Shown: piece after piece, positions 43,947 to 53,491 of the stretch
How the letters are laid out: each line of letters opens with the position of its first letter
Numbering within the stretch: the stretch's first letter is position 1
Assembly (NCBI GenBank): GCA_021809845.1
Contig: JAJZJW010000004.1
Location: 62,001-126,000, forward strand
Direction: 5' to 3'
Source of the DNA: a bacterium
GTDB lineage: Bacteria > SZUA-79 > Acidulodesulfobacterales > Acidulodesulfobacteraceae
Length of the DNA stretch: 64,000 nucleotides
Program-made: the position numbers and the translations under genes
Notes under the pieces: model-generated
Databases searched by the model: none
What the model was told of the DNA's origin: nothing
Seen by the model: only the letters and a program-made list of their open reading frames with translations

Positions 43947-46334
43947 CTAACAGATAATATCTAATATTTTAATATAATTATTAAAAAATTCAAATATTAT
44001 ACTTTTAACGGTGGTATTGTTAAGATTTTTAAAATCAAAATCTTCGGCTCTGAAGCAGGATATATTTTTAAAAATAATAGCTTTATTCGATTTATTAATT
44101 TTGTCTCCGTAATTTATTATATCGCATGTAAAATATTCATTATTTATAATTTTTTTAAAATTAAAATTTAAATTGTTATTTATTTTTAATATTTTATTTG
44201 CAGTAGAGATATTCGTATTTCCGGAATCGGTGCGGTTGACGGAATTGTATGTATTTTTTATTTTTCTTGTAATAATATTATCTATTAAAGGATTTTTTAT
44301 GCAAAATTTAGGCTGTTCATTTAGTACTCCGTAAGGTGCCATTAGTTTCAGCTTATTTATAAGTTCATTGCTTATATTGTCGGCTGACAATTCTTCGTCG
44401 TAGTTAAATTTAAAGCCGGTCTTAGTGTAAGCAATACCTGATTGAAGGTTATCCCAATTTTTTTCCCATAATTTATTCGCAGCGTCGATGAATTTATCGA
44501 ATTCGCTTTTTTTAATACTCAGACCGCAAGCCAGCTTGTGTCCGCCGAATTTTATAAAAAATTTTTTAAATTGTTTTAAAATTGAATAAATATCAATATT
44601 TTCATATGACCTTGCAGAACCTATAAAAATACCTTCTTTGTAGCCGGATAGCAGTAAAACAGGCTTCATTAAAGATTCGGCTAATTTTGACGATGCTATT
44701 CCTATAACTCCTGGATGCCATGAATCGTCGGATAAAATAATTACAGGATTTGAATAATTTGTATCGTCCATCTGCTCAATTTTTATAATTGCACTATTAA
44801 AACATTCAGTTTCTAATTTTTTTCTTTTTTTATTCAGTTCTTCTAATTTTAAAGCCAAAGTTCTTGCTTGTTCATAATCCTGCGACATAAGTAATTCAAT
44901 AGCGATATCCGGATTTCCTACCCTGCCTGATGAATTAATTTTTGGAGCTATTTTCCATGCAATATCCGATTCAGTCACATTATCAAAGCGAAGATTGCAG
45001 ATTTTTTTTAGTTCTTTTATTCCCGGTCTAGGTTCGCTATTAATTATTTTAAGCCCATAATAGACCAGCAGTCTGTTTTCATCATACATAGGTACAATGT
45101 CGCCCACAATACCTATGCATACAATGTCTAGATAATCTTTTAAATTTGGATAAGAACTTATTAAGCCATCGTCAAAAAGTTGTTTTCTGAGTGCCATCGC
45201 GAGATTAAAGGCAATTCCCACGCCGGGTAAAAATTTAAAAGGAAATTTATCGTCTCTTTGTTTAGGGTTAAGTATTGCGCTTGCGGGAGGAATTTTATCA
45301 GGAACTTCGTGATGGTCACATATAACAACATCTATATTGTTAGAATTTGCATATTCGACAGGTTCATAATTGGTTATACCGAGGTCAACCGTAATTATCA
45401 GCGAGACAGGTTTGCAATTTTCACTATTATTATCGACTATCAATTCATTTATGGGTTCAATGCCAAGTCCGTAACCATGCTTAATTCTGTTTGGAATTTT
45501 ATATATTATATTATTGTTTGCATTTTTTATTTTTTTATTATTTATAGCAATTCTGTTGTTATTGTAGTCATTGATGCTATTGTTGCTATTATCGTTATCG
45601 TTGTTGCTATTGATGTTATTGATGACGGCATCATTGTTATCGGCATTGTCGCTATCGCTATTAGCTTTTATAATATATTTATTAATTTCCCTGAGAAAAA
45701 GAACTAAAAAAGATGTTGCTGTGATCCCGTCAACGTCGTAATCACCGAAAACACATATTTTTTCATTGTGTACTAATGCTTTAGCTATGCGGCTTACCGC
45801 TTTATCCATATCTTTCATAAGAAACGGATTATGGAGATTTTTTAACGAAGGCTCAATATAGTTCGATATATAATTATATATATAATTATCTAAGATTTCT
45901 GTCGGAATATCTATTGGATTTATATTAAAAGTATGCGCGCTCAAGTTCGGAGCATCGGAATTATGGGATTCTTGCGGATTATCTGAATTATCCGAATTAT
46001 CTGGGTTGGAATTAATAGTTGCGACATTAGATAATATACTATTACCGCTATTAACTATATTGTCATTATAACGGTTGTTCGTGCTTGTTGCAGGAGCAGT
46101 TTTGCTTTCGTTTTTGCTTTTTTCGTATATTATCAGATTTAAAAATGCCGGTTCAAAACAAAGCTGAGAAAATATTCTTTTTGAAATAATAGATTTAGTA
46201 AGATTACTTAACTGAAATTTATCTAAATTATTTTTTATTGATAAAAAAATTGCCTCGCTGTCATATCCGTACTTCTTCAAGTTAGGAAAGTCTGAGTCGT
46301 CATTTTCATTATTATTATTTATAGTATTTTTCAT
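43947..46334 (-). CDS. recJ: Single-stranded-DNA-specific exonuclease RecJ with Asn-rich insertions
   Basis: RecJ degrades single-stranded DNA 5' to 3' in recombination and repair. The DHH-phosphoesterase motifs are CVFGDYDVDGITATS (194-208), ITVDLGITNYEPV, VICDHHEVPDKIPPAS (around 340) and IVGDIVPM. The DHHA1 domain has SWHPGVIGIASSKLAE, GSARSYENIDIYSIL and FGGHKLACGLSI, and a C-terminal OB domain follows. At 795 residues it exceeds the usual 560-580. Asn/Asp/Ser-rich blocks at about 73-138 and 222-277, plus others near the C-terminus, account for this. It overlaps secF by 20 bases. Confidence 0.93.
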   Translation of the reverse strand: MKNTINNNNENDDSDFPNLKKYGYDSEAIFLSIKNNLDKFQLSNLTKSIISKRIFSQLCFEPAFLNLIIYEKSKNESKTAPATSTNNRYNDNIVNSGNSILSNVATINSNPDNSDNSDNPQESHNSDAPNLSAHTFNINPIDIPTEILDNYIYNYISNYIEPSLKNLHNPFLMKDMDKAVSRIAKALVHNEKICVFGDYDVDGITATSFLVLFLREINKYIIKANSDSDNADNNDAVINNINSNNDNDNSNNSINDYNNNRIAINNKKIKNANNNIIYKIPNRIKHGYGLGIEPINELIVDNNSENCKPVSLIITVDLGITNYEPVEYANSNNIDVVICDHHEVPDKIPPASAILNPKQRDDKFPFKFLPGVGIAFNLAMALRKQLFDDGLISSYPNLKDYLDIVCIGIVGDIVPMYDENRLLVYYGLKIINSEPRPGIKELKKICNLRFDNVTESDIAWKIAPKINSSGRVGNPDIAIELLMSQDYEQARTLALKLEELNKKRKKLETECFNSAIIKIEQMDDTNYSNPVIILSDDSWHPGVIGIASSKLAESLMKPVLLLSGYKEGIFIGSARSYENIDIYSILKQFKKFFIKFGGHKLACGLSIKKSEFDKFIDAANKLWEKNWDNLQSGIAYTKTGFKFNYDEELSADNISNELINKLKLMAPYGVLNEQPKFCIKNPLIDNIITRKIKNTYNSVNRTDSGNTNISTANKILKINNNLNFNFKKIINNEYFTCDIINYGDKINKSNKAIIFKNISCFRAEDFDFKNLNNTTVKSIIFEFFNNYIKILDIIC

Positions 46335-47226
46335 TTAGTATTACCATAATAGGGCTTGCAATGAAAATAGAAGAATATGTTCCAATTATAACGCCAAAAA
46401 GGAGTGTAAAAGCAAAATCGTGCAATACCGAACCCCCAAGAAAAAACAATGATAGAACAACCAGAATAACAGTTAACGAGGTTACGACGGTTCTGGTTAA
46501 AACTTCATTTATGCTTTTATTTACTAAATGTTTTAAATTTATAGGTTGTTTTTGCTCGCTTTCAAGCTTAAGGTTTTCTCTTATTCTATCGAAAACAACG
46601 ACTTTATCCGTTAAAGAGTACCCCGCAACAGTTAAAATAGCAGTTATTACAAGAAGAGTGATTTCTTTATCGAATATAAATATAACTCCAAGAAGGGCAA
46701 GTATATCATGAACAAGCCCGATTGCAGCCGCCGCTCCGAATCTGAATTCAAATCTCCAAGTTATATATATAATAATACTTATTATCGCTATAATTATAGC
46801 GATAATAGCATCTTTTGTCATGCTGCTGCCGACGGACGGACCGACCATTTCATCGCTTATTACCTTGAAAGAGTTGCCGATGGAAGACTTTTTTACTAAA
46901 GATTTTAATTTATTTGCATATTTGGTAATATTATTGCCGATTAATTTTGTTTTAATAATACATTCATTCTTTCCTTTAAATTTTATAATTTTTATGTCTT
47001 TAAATCCGCCTGATGTTAATGATTTTCTGACTAACGGAATGTTTGGCTTATGTTTAAAAAGAAGCTGCATTGTTAAGCCGCCGGTAAAATCTATGCCTAT
47101 ATTGGCAGTGCCAAGAAGCATCATAATGACTTCTATTATTCCGAGAACAACAAGTACGGAGGATATTGCAAAAGAAATTTTCTTTTTTCCAAGAAAATCA
47201 AAATGCGTATTTCTTATAAATTCCAC
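46315..47226 (-). CDS. secF: Protein translocase subunit SecF
   Basis: SecF works with SecD and YajC to use the proton gradient in protein export. The 303-residue protein has the P1-head motif GTANIGIDFTGGLTMQLLF and six transmembrane helices, including LLVITAILTVAGYSLTDKVV and VFDRIRENL. The start is GTG 47226 with AGGAG 9 bases upstream. It begins 14 bases after secD and overlaps recJ at its 3' end. Confidence 0.95.
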   Translation of the reverse strand: MEFIRNTHFDFLGKKKISFAISSVLVVLGIIEVIMMLLGTANIGIDFTGGLTMQLLFKHKPNIPLVRKSLTSGGFKDIKIIKFKGKNECIIKTKLIGNNITKYANKLKSLVKKSSIGNSFKVISDEMVGPSVGSSMTKDAIIAIIIAIISIIIYITWRFEFRFGAAAAIGLVHDILALLGVIFIFDKEITLLVITAILTVAGYSLTDKVVVFDRIRENLKLESEQKQPINLKHLVNKSINEVLTRTVVTSLTVILVVLSLFFLGGSVLHDFAFTLLFGVIIGTYSSIFIASPIMVILNEKYYK

Positions 47227-47239
47227 TTTTATCGGCTCC

Positions 47240-48805
47240 TTATATGCTTAATTTTTCAAGTTTTTTCTTATTTGCTACAATATCAAAAATAACCTTTGTC
47301 CCTACAAGAGAAGTAAAAAGATTGATAATAATACCCAATGAAAGAGTAATCGCAAAACCTTTAACCGGACCTGAACCGAAATAAAATAAAACGGCAGCTG
47401 TTATTAAAGCTGTAACATGCGAATCAAGTATAGTAAAGAACGCTTTATTATAGCCGTTTTCTATTGCAATAGGAATTGGTTTGTTTTCTCTGAGCTCTTC
47501 CCTTATCCTTTCAAATATAAGAACGTTTGCATCAACAGCCATACCTATGGTGAGAATTATACCGGCAATACCGGGCAAGGTAAGCGTTGCGCCGAAAAGA
47601 GACAGTACTGCCATAAGAAAAAGAATATTTTCTATCAAAGCAAAATCTGCAATAAGCCCCGATAATTTGTAATAAAATATCATAAACCCTATAACAAGAA
47701 TCAGCCCGACTACTGCTGCTACAATACCGTCATGTATAGAATCAGCGCCAAGCGTAGGTCCTATTGTCACATCCTGCATTATTTTTACCGGAGCCGGCAG
47801 AGCGCCGGAACGCAGAGCTATAGCAAGGTCATTTGCTTTTGCCATAGTAAAATTGCCTGAAATTGTAGCGCTTCCCCCTGTAATAGGTTCTTCTATGACA
47901 GGAGCGGAATTTACGTTATGGTCTAGGATGATAGCAAGTCTTTGTCCTGTATATTTTGTAGTGACGGCTGCAAATTCCTTTGTTCCTTTGGAATTAAATG
48001 AAATGGCGACTATCGGCTGATTATACTGATTTATTTGGACAGTGGCGCTTGAAATATTGGCTCCGCTCATTAAAACGGTTTTATTAATAAGATAAGGTAT
48101 TTTTGTAGTTTTATGCGTATATTTATTGTAAGTAGTATGGTATAAAATTTCATCGCCCGGAGGTATATTGCCCGATAGCGCTTTTTTTAAGCTGCTTTTA
48201 TCATCTACCAGCTGGAAGGTTAATCTAGCAGTTTTGCCTATTAGACTGACTGCCTGTTTTACATTCTTCACACCGGGAAGTTCAAGGACTATGGTATTTT
48301 TACCCTGTCTTGCGATGTTAGGATTTACTAAACCGAACTGGTCTATTCTGTTGCGCATTACCTCTAAAGCGCCGCTGACCGCTTCTTTTTTAAACAAGAC
48401 TACGGACGATTTTTTAAATATTATTTTATCTCCTACAAGTTTTAAAGAAGGATGGCGTTCGGAAATAAATTTCATTAAAACCGGTTTGTTTTTTAGCAGT
48501 TTTCCTTTAACTGACAAGAACTTTTTATTGTATGCAAGGTTGTTTTTATTATATCCTTTCGAGACGGTAAAAGCTGTAATATCTGAATAATCTTTGTATA
48601 ACTTTTCATTAATAGCTTTGTTAGTCTGAACTTTTTCAACAAGATAAAGACCGCCCTGAAGATCTAATCCAAGATGCATTTCTGCGTTTCCGATGGTAGC
48701 TTTCCACCATGAAGGCGCATTAGGATAAATTGACGGAACTATTGAAAATAAAGATACGATAATTAAAACGATTATAAGAATTACTCTTGTTTTGACAGGT
48801 TTCAT
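47240..48805 (-). CDS. secD: Protein translocase subunit SecD
   Basis: The 521-residue protein has the N-terminal helix, then LGLDLQGGLYLVEKV, the periplasmic P1 domain with RNRIDQFGLVNPNIARQG, GSATISGNF and ALRSGALPAPVKI, and the six-helix membrane part with GIAGIILTIGMAVDANVLI and FERIREELRE. It pairs with SecF and stands in the yajC-secD-secF order. The length is usual for the deltaproteobacterial form. Confidence 0.96.
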   Translation of the reverse strand: MKPVKTRVILIIVLIIVSLFSIVPSIYPNAPSWWKATIGNAEMHLGLDLQGGLYLVEKVQTNKAINEKLYKDYSDITAFTVSKGYNKNNLAYNKKFLSVKGKLLKNKPVLMKFISERHPSLKLVGDKIIFKKSSVVLFKKEAVSGALEVMRNRIDQFGLVNPNIARQGKNTIVLELPGVKNVKQAVSLIGKTARLTFQLVDDKSSLKKALSGNIPPGDEILYHTTYNKYTHKTTKIPYLINKTVLMSGANISSATVQINQYNQPIVAISFNSKGTKEFAAVTTKYTGQRLAIILDHNVNSAPVIEEPITGGSATISGNFTMAKANDLAIALRSGALPAPVKIMQDVTIGPTLGADSIHDGIVAAVVGLILVIGFMIFYYKLSGLIADFALIENILFLMAVLSLFGATLTLPGIAGIILTIGMAVDANVLIFERIREELRENKPIPIAIENGYNKAFFTILDSHVTALITAAVLFYFGSGPVKGFAITLSLGIIINLFTSLVGTKVIFDIVANKKKLEKLSI

Positions 48806-48888
48806 AATATTGAAAAATGACCCTCTTTAATATTTAGTATTGATTTCAGTTTTTATCTGTCAAATTAAATTTACAGAAAAAAATATGT

Positions 48889-49230
48889 TTAAGAAACCTT
48901 GGTCGCTACAGTGTTTTTTGCAACTTTAATTTTGACATCTTTTGCTATTTCAAGTGTAAATACCTGGTCTGCAATTCCGGCAACGACTCCGTAAATACCG
49001 CCGTTAGTTATCACTTGGTCACCTATTTTTAAAGAATCAATCATTCTTTTATGGTCTTTTGTTCTTTTTTGTTGTGGTAATATTACAAGAAGATAGAATA
49101 TAACCACTATCGCGATAAGTGGAGCAATACTCCAGATTTCCGACTGGAGAGAACTTCCTCCGGCGGCTGTTCCTGCGGCGTAGGCATTTGTGGGATAAAA
49201 TAGATTTAATACATCAGATAGAATTTTCAT
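48889..49230 (-). CDS. yajC: Preprotein translocase accessory protein YajC
   Basis: The 113-residue protein has one hydrophobic helix (about 36-53, IAPLIAIVVIFYLLVILP), followed by QQKRTKDHKRMIDSLKIGDQ and VITNGGIYGVVAGI, the YajC signature. Its N-terminus is longer than average and includes NAYAAGTAAGG, possibly a signal-like segment. AAGG lies 9 bases upstream of the ATG. It is the first gene of the yajC-secD-secF group. Confidence 0.93.
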   Translation of the reverse strand: MKILSDVLNLFYPTNAYAAGTAAGGSSLQSEIWSIAPLIAIVVIFYLLVILPQQKRTKDHKRMIDSLKIGDQVITNGGIYGVVAGIADQVFTLEIAKDVKIKVAKNTVATKVS

Positions 49231-49533
49231 TTTCTTTTACCTTTTTATTTATCGATTAGATTAAATTAATATAATTTATTATATTTAGATTTATTATTCT
49301 ATTCAAATTTTTAATTAAAGTAAAGAGTAAATCTAAAAAATAAAAGAAATTGGAAATTAGGAACAAGAAATCAAAGAAACTAGAAAAGAAACTAGGGGAC
49401 AGACACCTAGAAACTAGGGAAAACCAAGAAACTAGGGACAGACACCATTTTAAGTGCAGCATTTTAAGAAATTATAACCGAAATATTTATTACAGAAATA
49501 CCGGTTAAATAATTTTTTCGTTATTGTTATTTA
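49231..49533. other. Intergenic region between yajC and tgt with REP-like motif
   Basis: About 300 bases without a gene. Positions 49340-49452 are rich in AGAAACTAG repeats and contain two copies of GGGACAGACACC (49394-49405 and 49435-49446), the reverse of the TGTCTGTCCC core found upstream of polX. Confidence 0.65.
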
Positions 49534-50670
49534 TTATAAAGAGGCATTTTCCGGCGGTATAGCTACTATTTGTCGTCTTTTTTCTAAAAAATCATTTTTA
49601 TAGTTTGTGAAGCTGCCGTCATTTATAGAGCGTCTGATATTTAATATCATATTTTGATAAAAATGAAGATTATGTATAGTCATGAGTCTCTGTGAAAATA
49701 TTTCTTTGCTCATAAAAGCATGTCTTAAATAAGCTCTGGAAAAATTTAAACAGGCGTAACATCCGCATTCATCATCTATAGGCTGTTTTTCAAATTTATG
49801 GACTGAGTTCTTAATATTTAAATTACCTTTAGATGTGAATACAAAGCCGGTTCTTGCGTTTCTTGAAGGTAAAACACAGTCAAACATATCAACGCCAAGG
49901 TTTACGGCGGTTATAATATCTTCAGGGGTACCGACTCCCATAAGGTATCTTGGTTTATTTTCAGGCAGTTTAGAAACTGAAATACCAAGCATATTATGCA
50001 TTGTTCCTTTATCTTCTCCTACTGCAAGTCCGCCTATGGCATATCCGTCGGCATTCAGTTCAGATAAATATATTGCAGATTTTTCTCTCAAATCATCAAA
50101 GAAATTGCCCTGTGATATTAAAAAAATTAAATTTTTTTCTTCTTTATTTTTTGCGTTAATTGAACGTTCAGCCCATTTCAAAGTTATATCGAGGTCTTTT
50201 TCGGCTATTTTTTTTGATACCCCCGGACCGGAGAAAACATCTAAAGGCATTATTATATCTGAATCAAAAGTTTCCTGCAGTTTAACAACTCTTTCAGGAG
50301 TAAAAACGTGGACTGAGCCGTCAATGTGGGACATAAACTCTGCGCCGCTGTCGGTAATCTTTGCAAATTTGGATAGACTGAATATTTGAAAGCCACCTGA
50401 ATCCGTCAGTATTGCGCCTTTATAATTTGTAAAATTTCTAAGAGAGCCGAATTTTTCAATAACTTCCATACCCGGGCGCAAAAAAAGATGGTAGGTGTTT
50501 GAAAGCATTATTTTAAAACCTTCATTGTAAAGTTCTAATGGAGAGACAGATTTTACCGTCCCTAAAGTTCCGACCGGCATGAAAACCGGCGTATCTATTG
50601 TTTCATTTTTTGTGCGAAGCTTGCCTGTTCTGGCATTGCTTAAAGGGTCTTTTTTTAGAATCTCAAACAT
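49534..50670 (-). CDS. tgt: Queuine tRNA-ribosyltransferase (TGT)
   Basis: TGT exchanges guanine 34 for preQ1 in GUN-anticodon tRNAs. The 378-residue enzyme has LTDSGGFQIFSLSKF, GGLAVGED, MGVGTPEDIITAV and FDCVLPSRNARTG with the nucleophile aspartate, and the zinc ligands in CGCYACLNFSRAY and the following histidine of MTIHNLHF. The loop that usually reads FDECTPYPA is PLDVFSGPG here: the aspartate is kept, but the adjacent Glu-Cys is Val-Phe. It stands after queA and before yajC, the classic queuosine-Sec order. No ribosome-binding site is clear. Confidence 0.94.
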   Translation of the reverse strand: MFEILKKDPLSNARTGKLRTKNETIDTPVFMPVGTLGTVKSVSPLELYNEGFKIMLSNTYHLFLRPGMEVIEKFGSLRNFTNYKGAILTDSGGFQIFSLSKFAKITDSGAEFMSHIDGSVHVFTPERVVKLQETFDSDIIMPLDVFSGPGVSKKIAEKDLDITLKWAERSINAKNKEEKNLIFLISQGNFFDDLREKSAIYLSELNADGYAIGGLAVGEDKGTMHNMLGISVSKLPENKPRYLMGVGTPEDIITAVNLGVDMFDCVLPSRNARTGFVFTSKGNLNIKNSVHKFEKQPIDDECGCYACLNFSRAYLRHAFMSKEIFSQRLMTIHNLHFYQNMILNIRRSINDGSFTNYKNDFLEKRRQIVAIPPENASL

Positions 50671-50889
50671 AATAATAAATTAATAAATAATGGGTAGATG
50701 AATAAACAAATAATATAGATAATTAAATAGATATTTAGATAAATACTTAGCTTAGCTCAGTTAGATAGATGAAAAAATAAAATAAATAGTCAATTGTATA
50801 AATTTAATTTTTTATTATAGTTATTTTTATATTATAATATCGTACATAATGTATTTTATATTATATGTTATGCATTACAAGATTATATA

Positions 50890-52155
50890 TTATACATTAT
50901 ATAAAAACATTGCATCGCCGTAACTAAAGAATTTATAGTCGTTATTTATTGCTTCTTCATATAATATTTTCATTTTATCCAAGCCTATTAATGCGCTAAG
51001 CATAATAAAAAGGGAAGATTTAGGCTGATGAAAATTAGTTATTAAATTCTTAGTTATTTTAAATTTATAGCCGGGATATATATATAATGAGGTAATCGCA
51101 TCGCTTTCTGGGCGAACCGTACCGTCATCGTTGGTTGATGATTCTAAGCATCTTACAGAGGACGTTCCTGTAGCTATTAACTTGTTTCCGTTTTTGAGTG
51201 CATTATTAATTGTGCTTGCTGTTTTTTCCGATATTTTATACCTTTCTTCATGCATATTATGATTTTCAATATTTTTTTCACGCACAGGCGCAAATGTTCC
51301 CAATCCTATATTCAATGAAATATCTGTAAAAATGCCGCCCTTATTTTTTATTTTATTAATAAGATTTTCTGTAAAATGAAGTCCGGCAGTGGGTGCTGCA
51401 ACTGAAAAACCGGAGTCTTTCTTTGCATATATCGTTTGATAATAAACTTCATCGTTTTTATCGGTTTGTCTTTTAATATATGGTGGCAGCGGAACAGCGG
51501 CGCAGTTATCAAATATAAAATTGTAATCGTTCTCATTGTGAATTGTTATTTCCCATGTACCTTCCCCAAGGTAATTTGAAGCGGTAATAAAAAAATTATT
51601 ATATTGATTATTGTTATCGTTACCGCCGCATGGAGCAGGATTATTAGCGGCATTGTTGTTACCGATATCCGCACATGCCGCATGAGCGTAATTATCGTCA
51701 TTATAATGAGCGTAATAATTATGTTCATTTCTTTTATTTTTATTTTCTTTAAAATCGAAATATTCTGCGGCGGGTGGGTTGTCATCAGCACCGTTTTTTC
51801 CGCTGTCTGAAGGCGAAACTATGATCCTTTCATTTTTTTTTATTTTTTTATGAGTTTTAAGCAAACATCTTAAGTTAAGAGGAAAAGCAATTTTGTTTGG
51901 AAAATCCAGTATAAAAATCTCAACCTTTCCGCCTGTTTCCCTTTTGCCGAATATGCGTGCTTTTTTAACATAAGAGCTGTTAACGGTTATTACATCGCCT
52001 GGTTCAATATAATCAATAATGTCGTAGAATTTTTTATGCTCTATTGTAAATTTTTTTATGTTAACGGCAAGAAGCTTTGATTCGTCCCTGTTTTTAAGGG
52101 GATATTTTGCAATAAGTTTTTCATCAAAAAAGTAATTAAAATCTTCTATATTCAT
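50890..52155 (-). CDS. queA: S-adenosylmethionine:tRNA ribosyltransferase-isomerase with Asn-rich insertion
   Basis: QueA builds the epoxyqueuosine ring on preQ1-tRNA from SAM. Family blocks are DFNYFFDEKLIAKYPLKNRD, GDVITVNSSYVKKARIFG, VPLPPYIKR, SVAAPTAGLHFTENL, ISLNIGLGTFAPVR and NLITNFHQPKSSLFIMLSAL. A stretch of about 70 residues (117-190) rich in Asn, Asp, Ala and His sits in the beta-barrel domain, raising the length to 421 from about 340. Conserved motifs on both sides are intact, so the enzyme is probably active. It lies upstream of tgt on the same strand, 219 bases away. Confidence 0.93.
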   Translation of the reverse strand: MNIEDFNYFFDEKLIAKYPLKNRDESKLLAVNIKKFTIEHKKFYDIIDYIEPGDVITVNSSYVKKARIFGKRETGGKVEIFILDFPNKIAFPLNLRCLLKTHKKIKKNERIIVSPSDSGKNGADDNPPAAEYFDFKENKNKRNEHNYYAHYNDDNYAHAACADIGNNNAANNPAPCGGNDNNNQYNNFFITASNYLGEGTWEITIHNENDYNFIFDNCAAVPLPPYIKRQTDKNDEVYYQTIYAKKDSGFSVAAPTAGLHFTENLINKIKNKGGIFTDISLNIGLGTFAPVREKNIENHNMHEERYKISEKTASTINNALKNGNKLIATGTSSVRCLESSTNDDGTVRPESDAITSLYIYPGYKFKITKNLITNFHQPKSSLFIMLSALIGLDKMKILYEEAINNDYKFFSYGDAMFLYNV

Positions 52156-52708
52156 ATATTTTTGGTTATTTTAAGTTACATTTAATTTTAATTTTGTATA
52201 ACACTGTTTGCATAATAAATATACAAAAATTAAAATAATAAATTAAATAGTATCTGCAAAGAAACACTAAAAAACATTCAAGAAACAGTTACAAAACAAT
52301 TCAAAAATAGTTAAGAAGAAACAGTTATGCAAAGTTAAAAAATCCTTAAGAAATATTAAAAAATATTAAGAAATAACAGTTAAGAAACATTTAAATCTTG
52401 AGTTTTTTCTTATATTGTATCATAATAATTGTATCATAATAATCGTAAATATATAAAAATAATTGCTATATAATAAAATTATTTTAAAAATATTTAAAAA
52501 TAAAAATAAATAATAATATCTTCAAAAATCAATAAAATCAATAAAATAAATAATAATATCTTCAAAAATCAATAAAACCAATAAAATAAATAATAATATC
52601 TTCAAAAATCAATAAAATCAATAAAATGAATAAAATAAAAACTGATAACAATGCATGGTAATAAACGATTAATGACACAACAAATATAACCGACGAATTA
52701 TAAAATAA
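52156..52708. other. Intergenic region between divergent queA and tmk
   Basis: This 553-bp gap has a 40-bp repeat array on its right (52511-52630) and, on its left (52280-52400), a run of degenerate AAGAAACAGTTA-type units. A 14-bp duplication TGTATCATAATAAT lies near 52413-52441. No gene is seen. Confidence 0.55.
52511..52630. repeat. 40-bp tandem repeat, three copies
   Basis: Units beginning TAATAATATCTTCAAAAATC start at 52511, 52551 and 52591, each followed by AATAAAA[T/C]CAATAAAAT. Divergence is one or two bases per copy. Confidence 0.9.
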
Positions 52709-53491
52709 ATGATGAATAATGATAATAATCTATTTATAACCTTAGAAGGGATAGACGGCTGCGGGAAAACAACGGCGGGGTACGAAATAAAAAGCAGACT
52801 TGAGAAGCGCGGCATTAGTGTTTTCTACACTATGGAACCGACAGACGACCCCCTGGGTATGTTTATTAAAAAATATATTTTAGGGAACAGCGAAAAAGTC
52901 AATGACAATTATAATTATAAAGATAACAAAATTGAAGCTCCAGATGTAGATGCAGCTAAAGTTCAAGATGATAATGATAAAAAAAATAATCTGCTCCATG
53001 AATATATTAATAATTTAGATGAAATTTCTTACAAATTAATTTGTTTATTCTTATTTTCATCCGATAGGGCGGCTCATTTAAGCTCTATTAAAAATAAAAT
53101 TAAAGATTATGACATTGTTATATGTGACAGATTTACAGATTCTACATTTGCCTATCAAAGTTTTGATAAAATAGCGGATAAAGCTAAAATAGACAAAGCT
53201 AAAGAATTTATTCTGAAAGTAAACGATTTTATTCTTGATATTAATGATATTAAAATAGATAAAACTTATCTGCTTGATATAGACCCTAAAATAGCCGGTG
53301 AAAGAATATCGAAAAAAGATGCCAAGAGTTTGTTTGATATTCAATCTATTGATGTTTTTTCAAAAATCAGAGAAAACTATATATACCTTTATGAAAGATA
53401 TAAGAATAGAATAGAGTTAATAAACGCTTCTCAAACTACTGATAAAATAGTATCAGAAATTTTATCGAATATAGATTCTTTATTGTTATGA
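52709..53491 (+). CDS. tmk: Thymidylate kinase
   Basis: Tmk converts dTMP to dTDP. The 260-residue protein has the P-loop LEGIDGCGKTTAG (12-24), the DR motif VICDRFTDSTFAYQ (137-150) and the sugar/base loop PTDDPLG. The LID region is short. About 34 Asn/Asp/Lys-rich residues (62-95) enlarge it from about 210. It overlaps the next gene (holB) by four bases (ATGA), indicating coupled translation. The first ATG (52709) and the second (52712) are equally possible starts. Confidence 0.92.
   Translation: MMNNDNNLFITLEGIDGCGKTTAGYEIKSRLEKRGISVFYTMEPTDDPLGMFIKKYILGNSEKVNDNYNYKDNKIEAPDVDAAKVQDDNDKKNNLLHEYINNLDEISYKLICLFLFSSDRAAHLSSIKNKIKDYDIVICDRFTDSTFAYQSFDKIADKAKIDKAKEFILKVNDFILDINDIKIDKTYLLDIDPKIAGERISKKDAKSLFDIQSIDVFSKIRENYIYLYERYKNRIELINASQTTDKIVSEILSNIDSLLL

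Noticed and set aside
49256-49462. A 68-codon minus-strand open frame between tgt and yajC
   Set aside because: It reads through the AGAAACTAG/GACAGACAC repeat region and an A/T-rich stretch, with Leu/Ser/Phe-rich translation and no homologue recognised.
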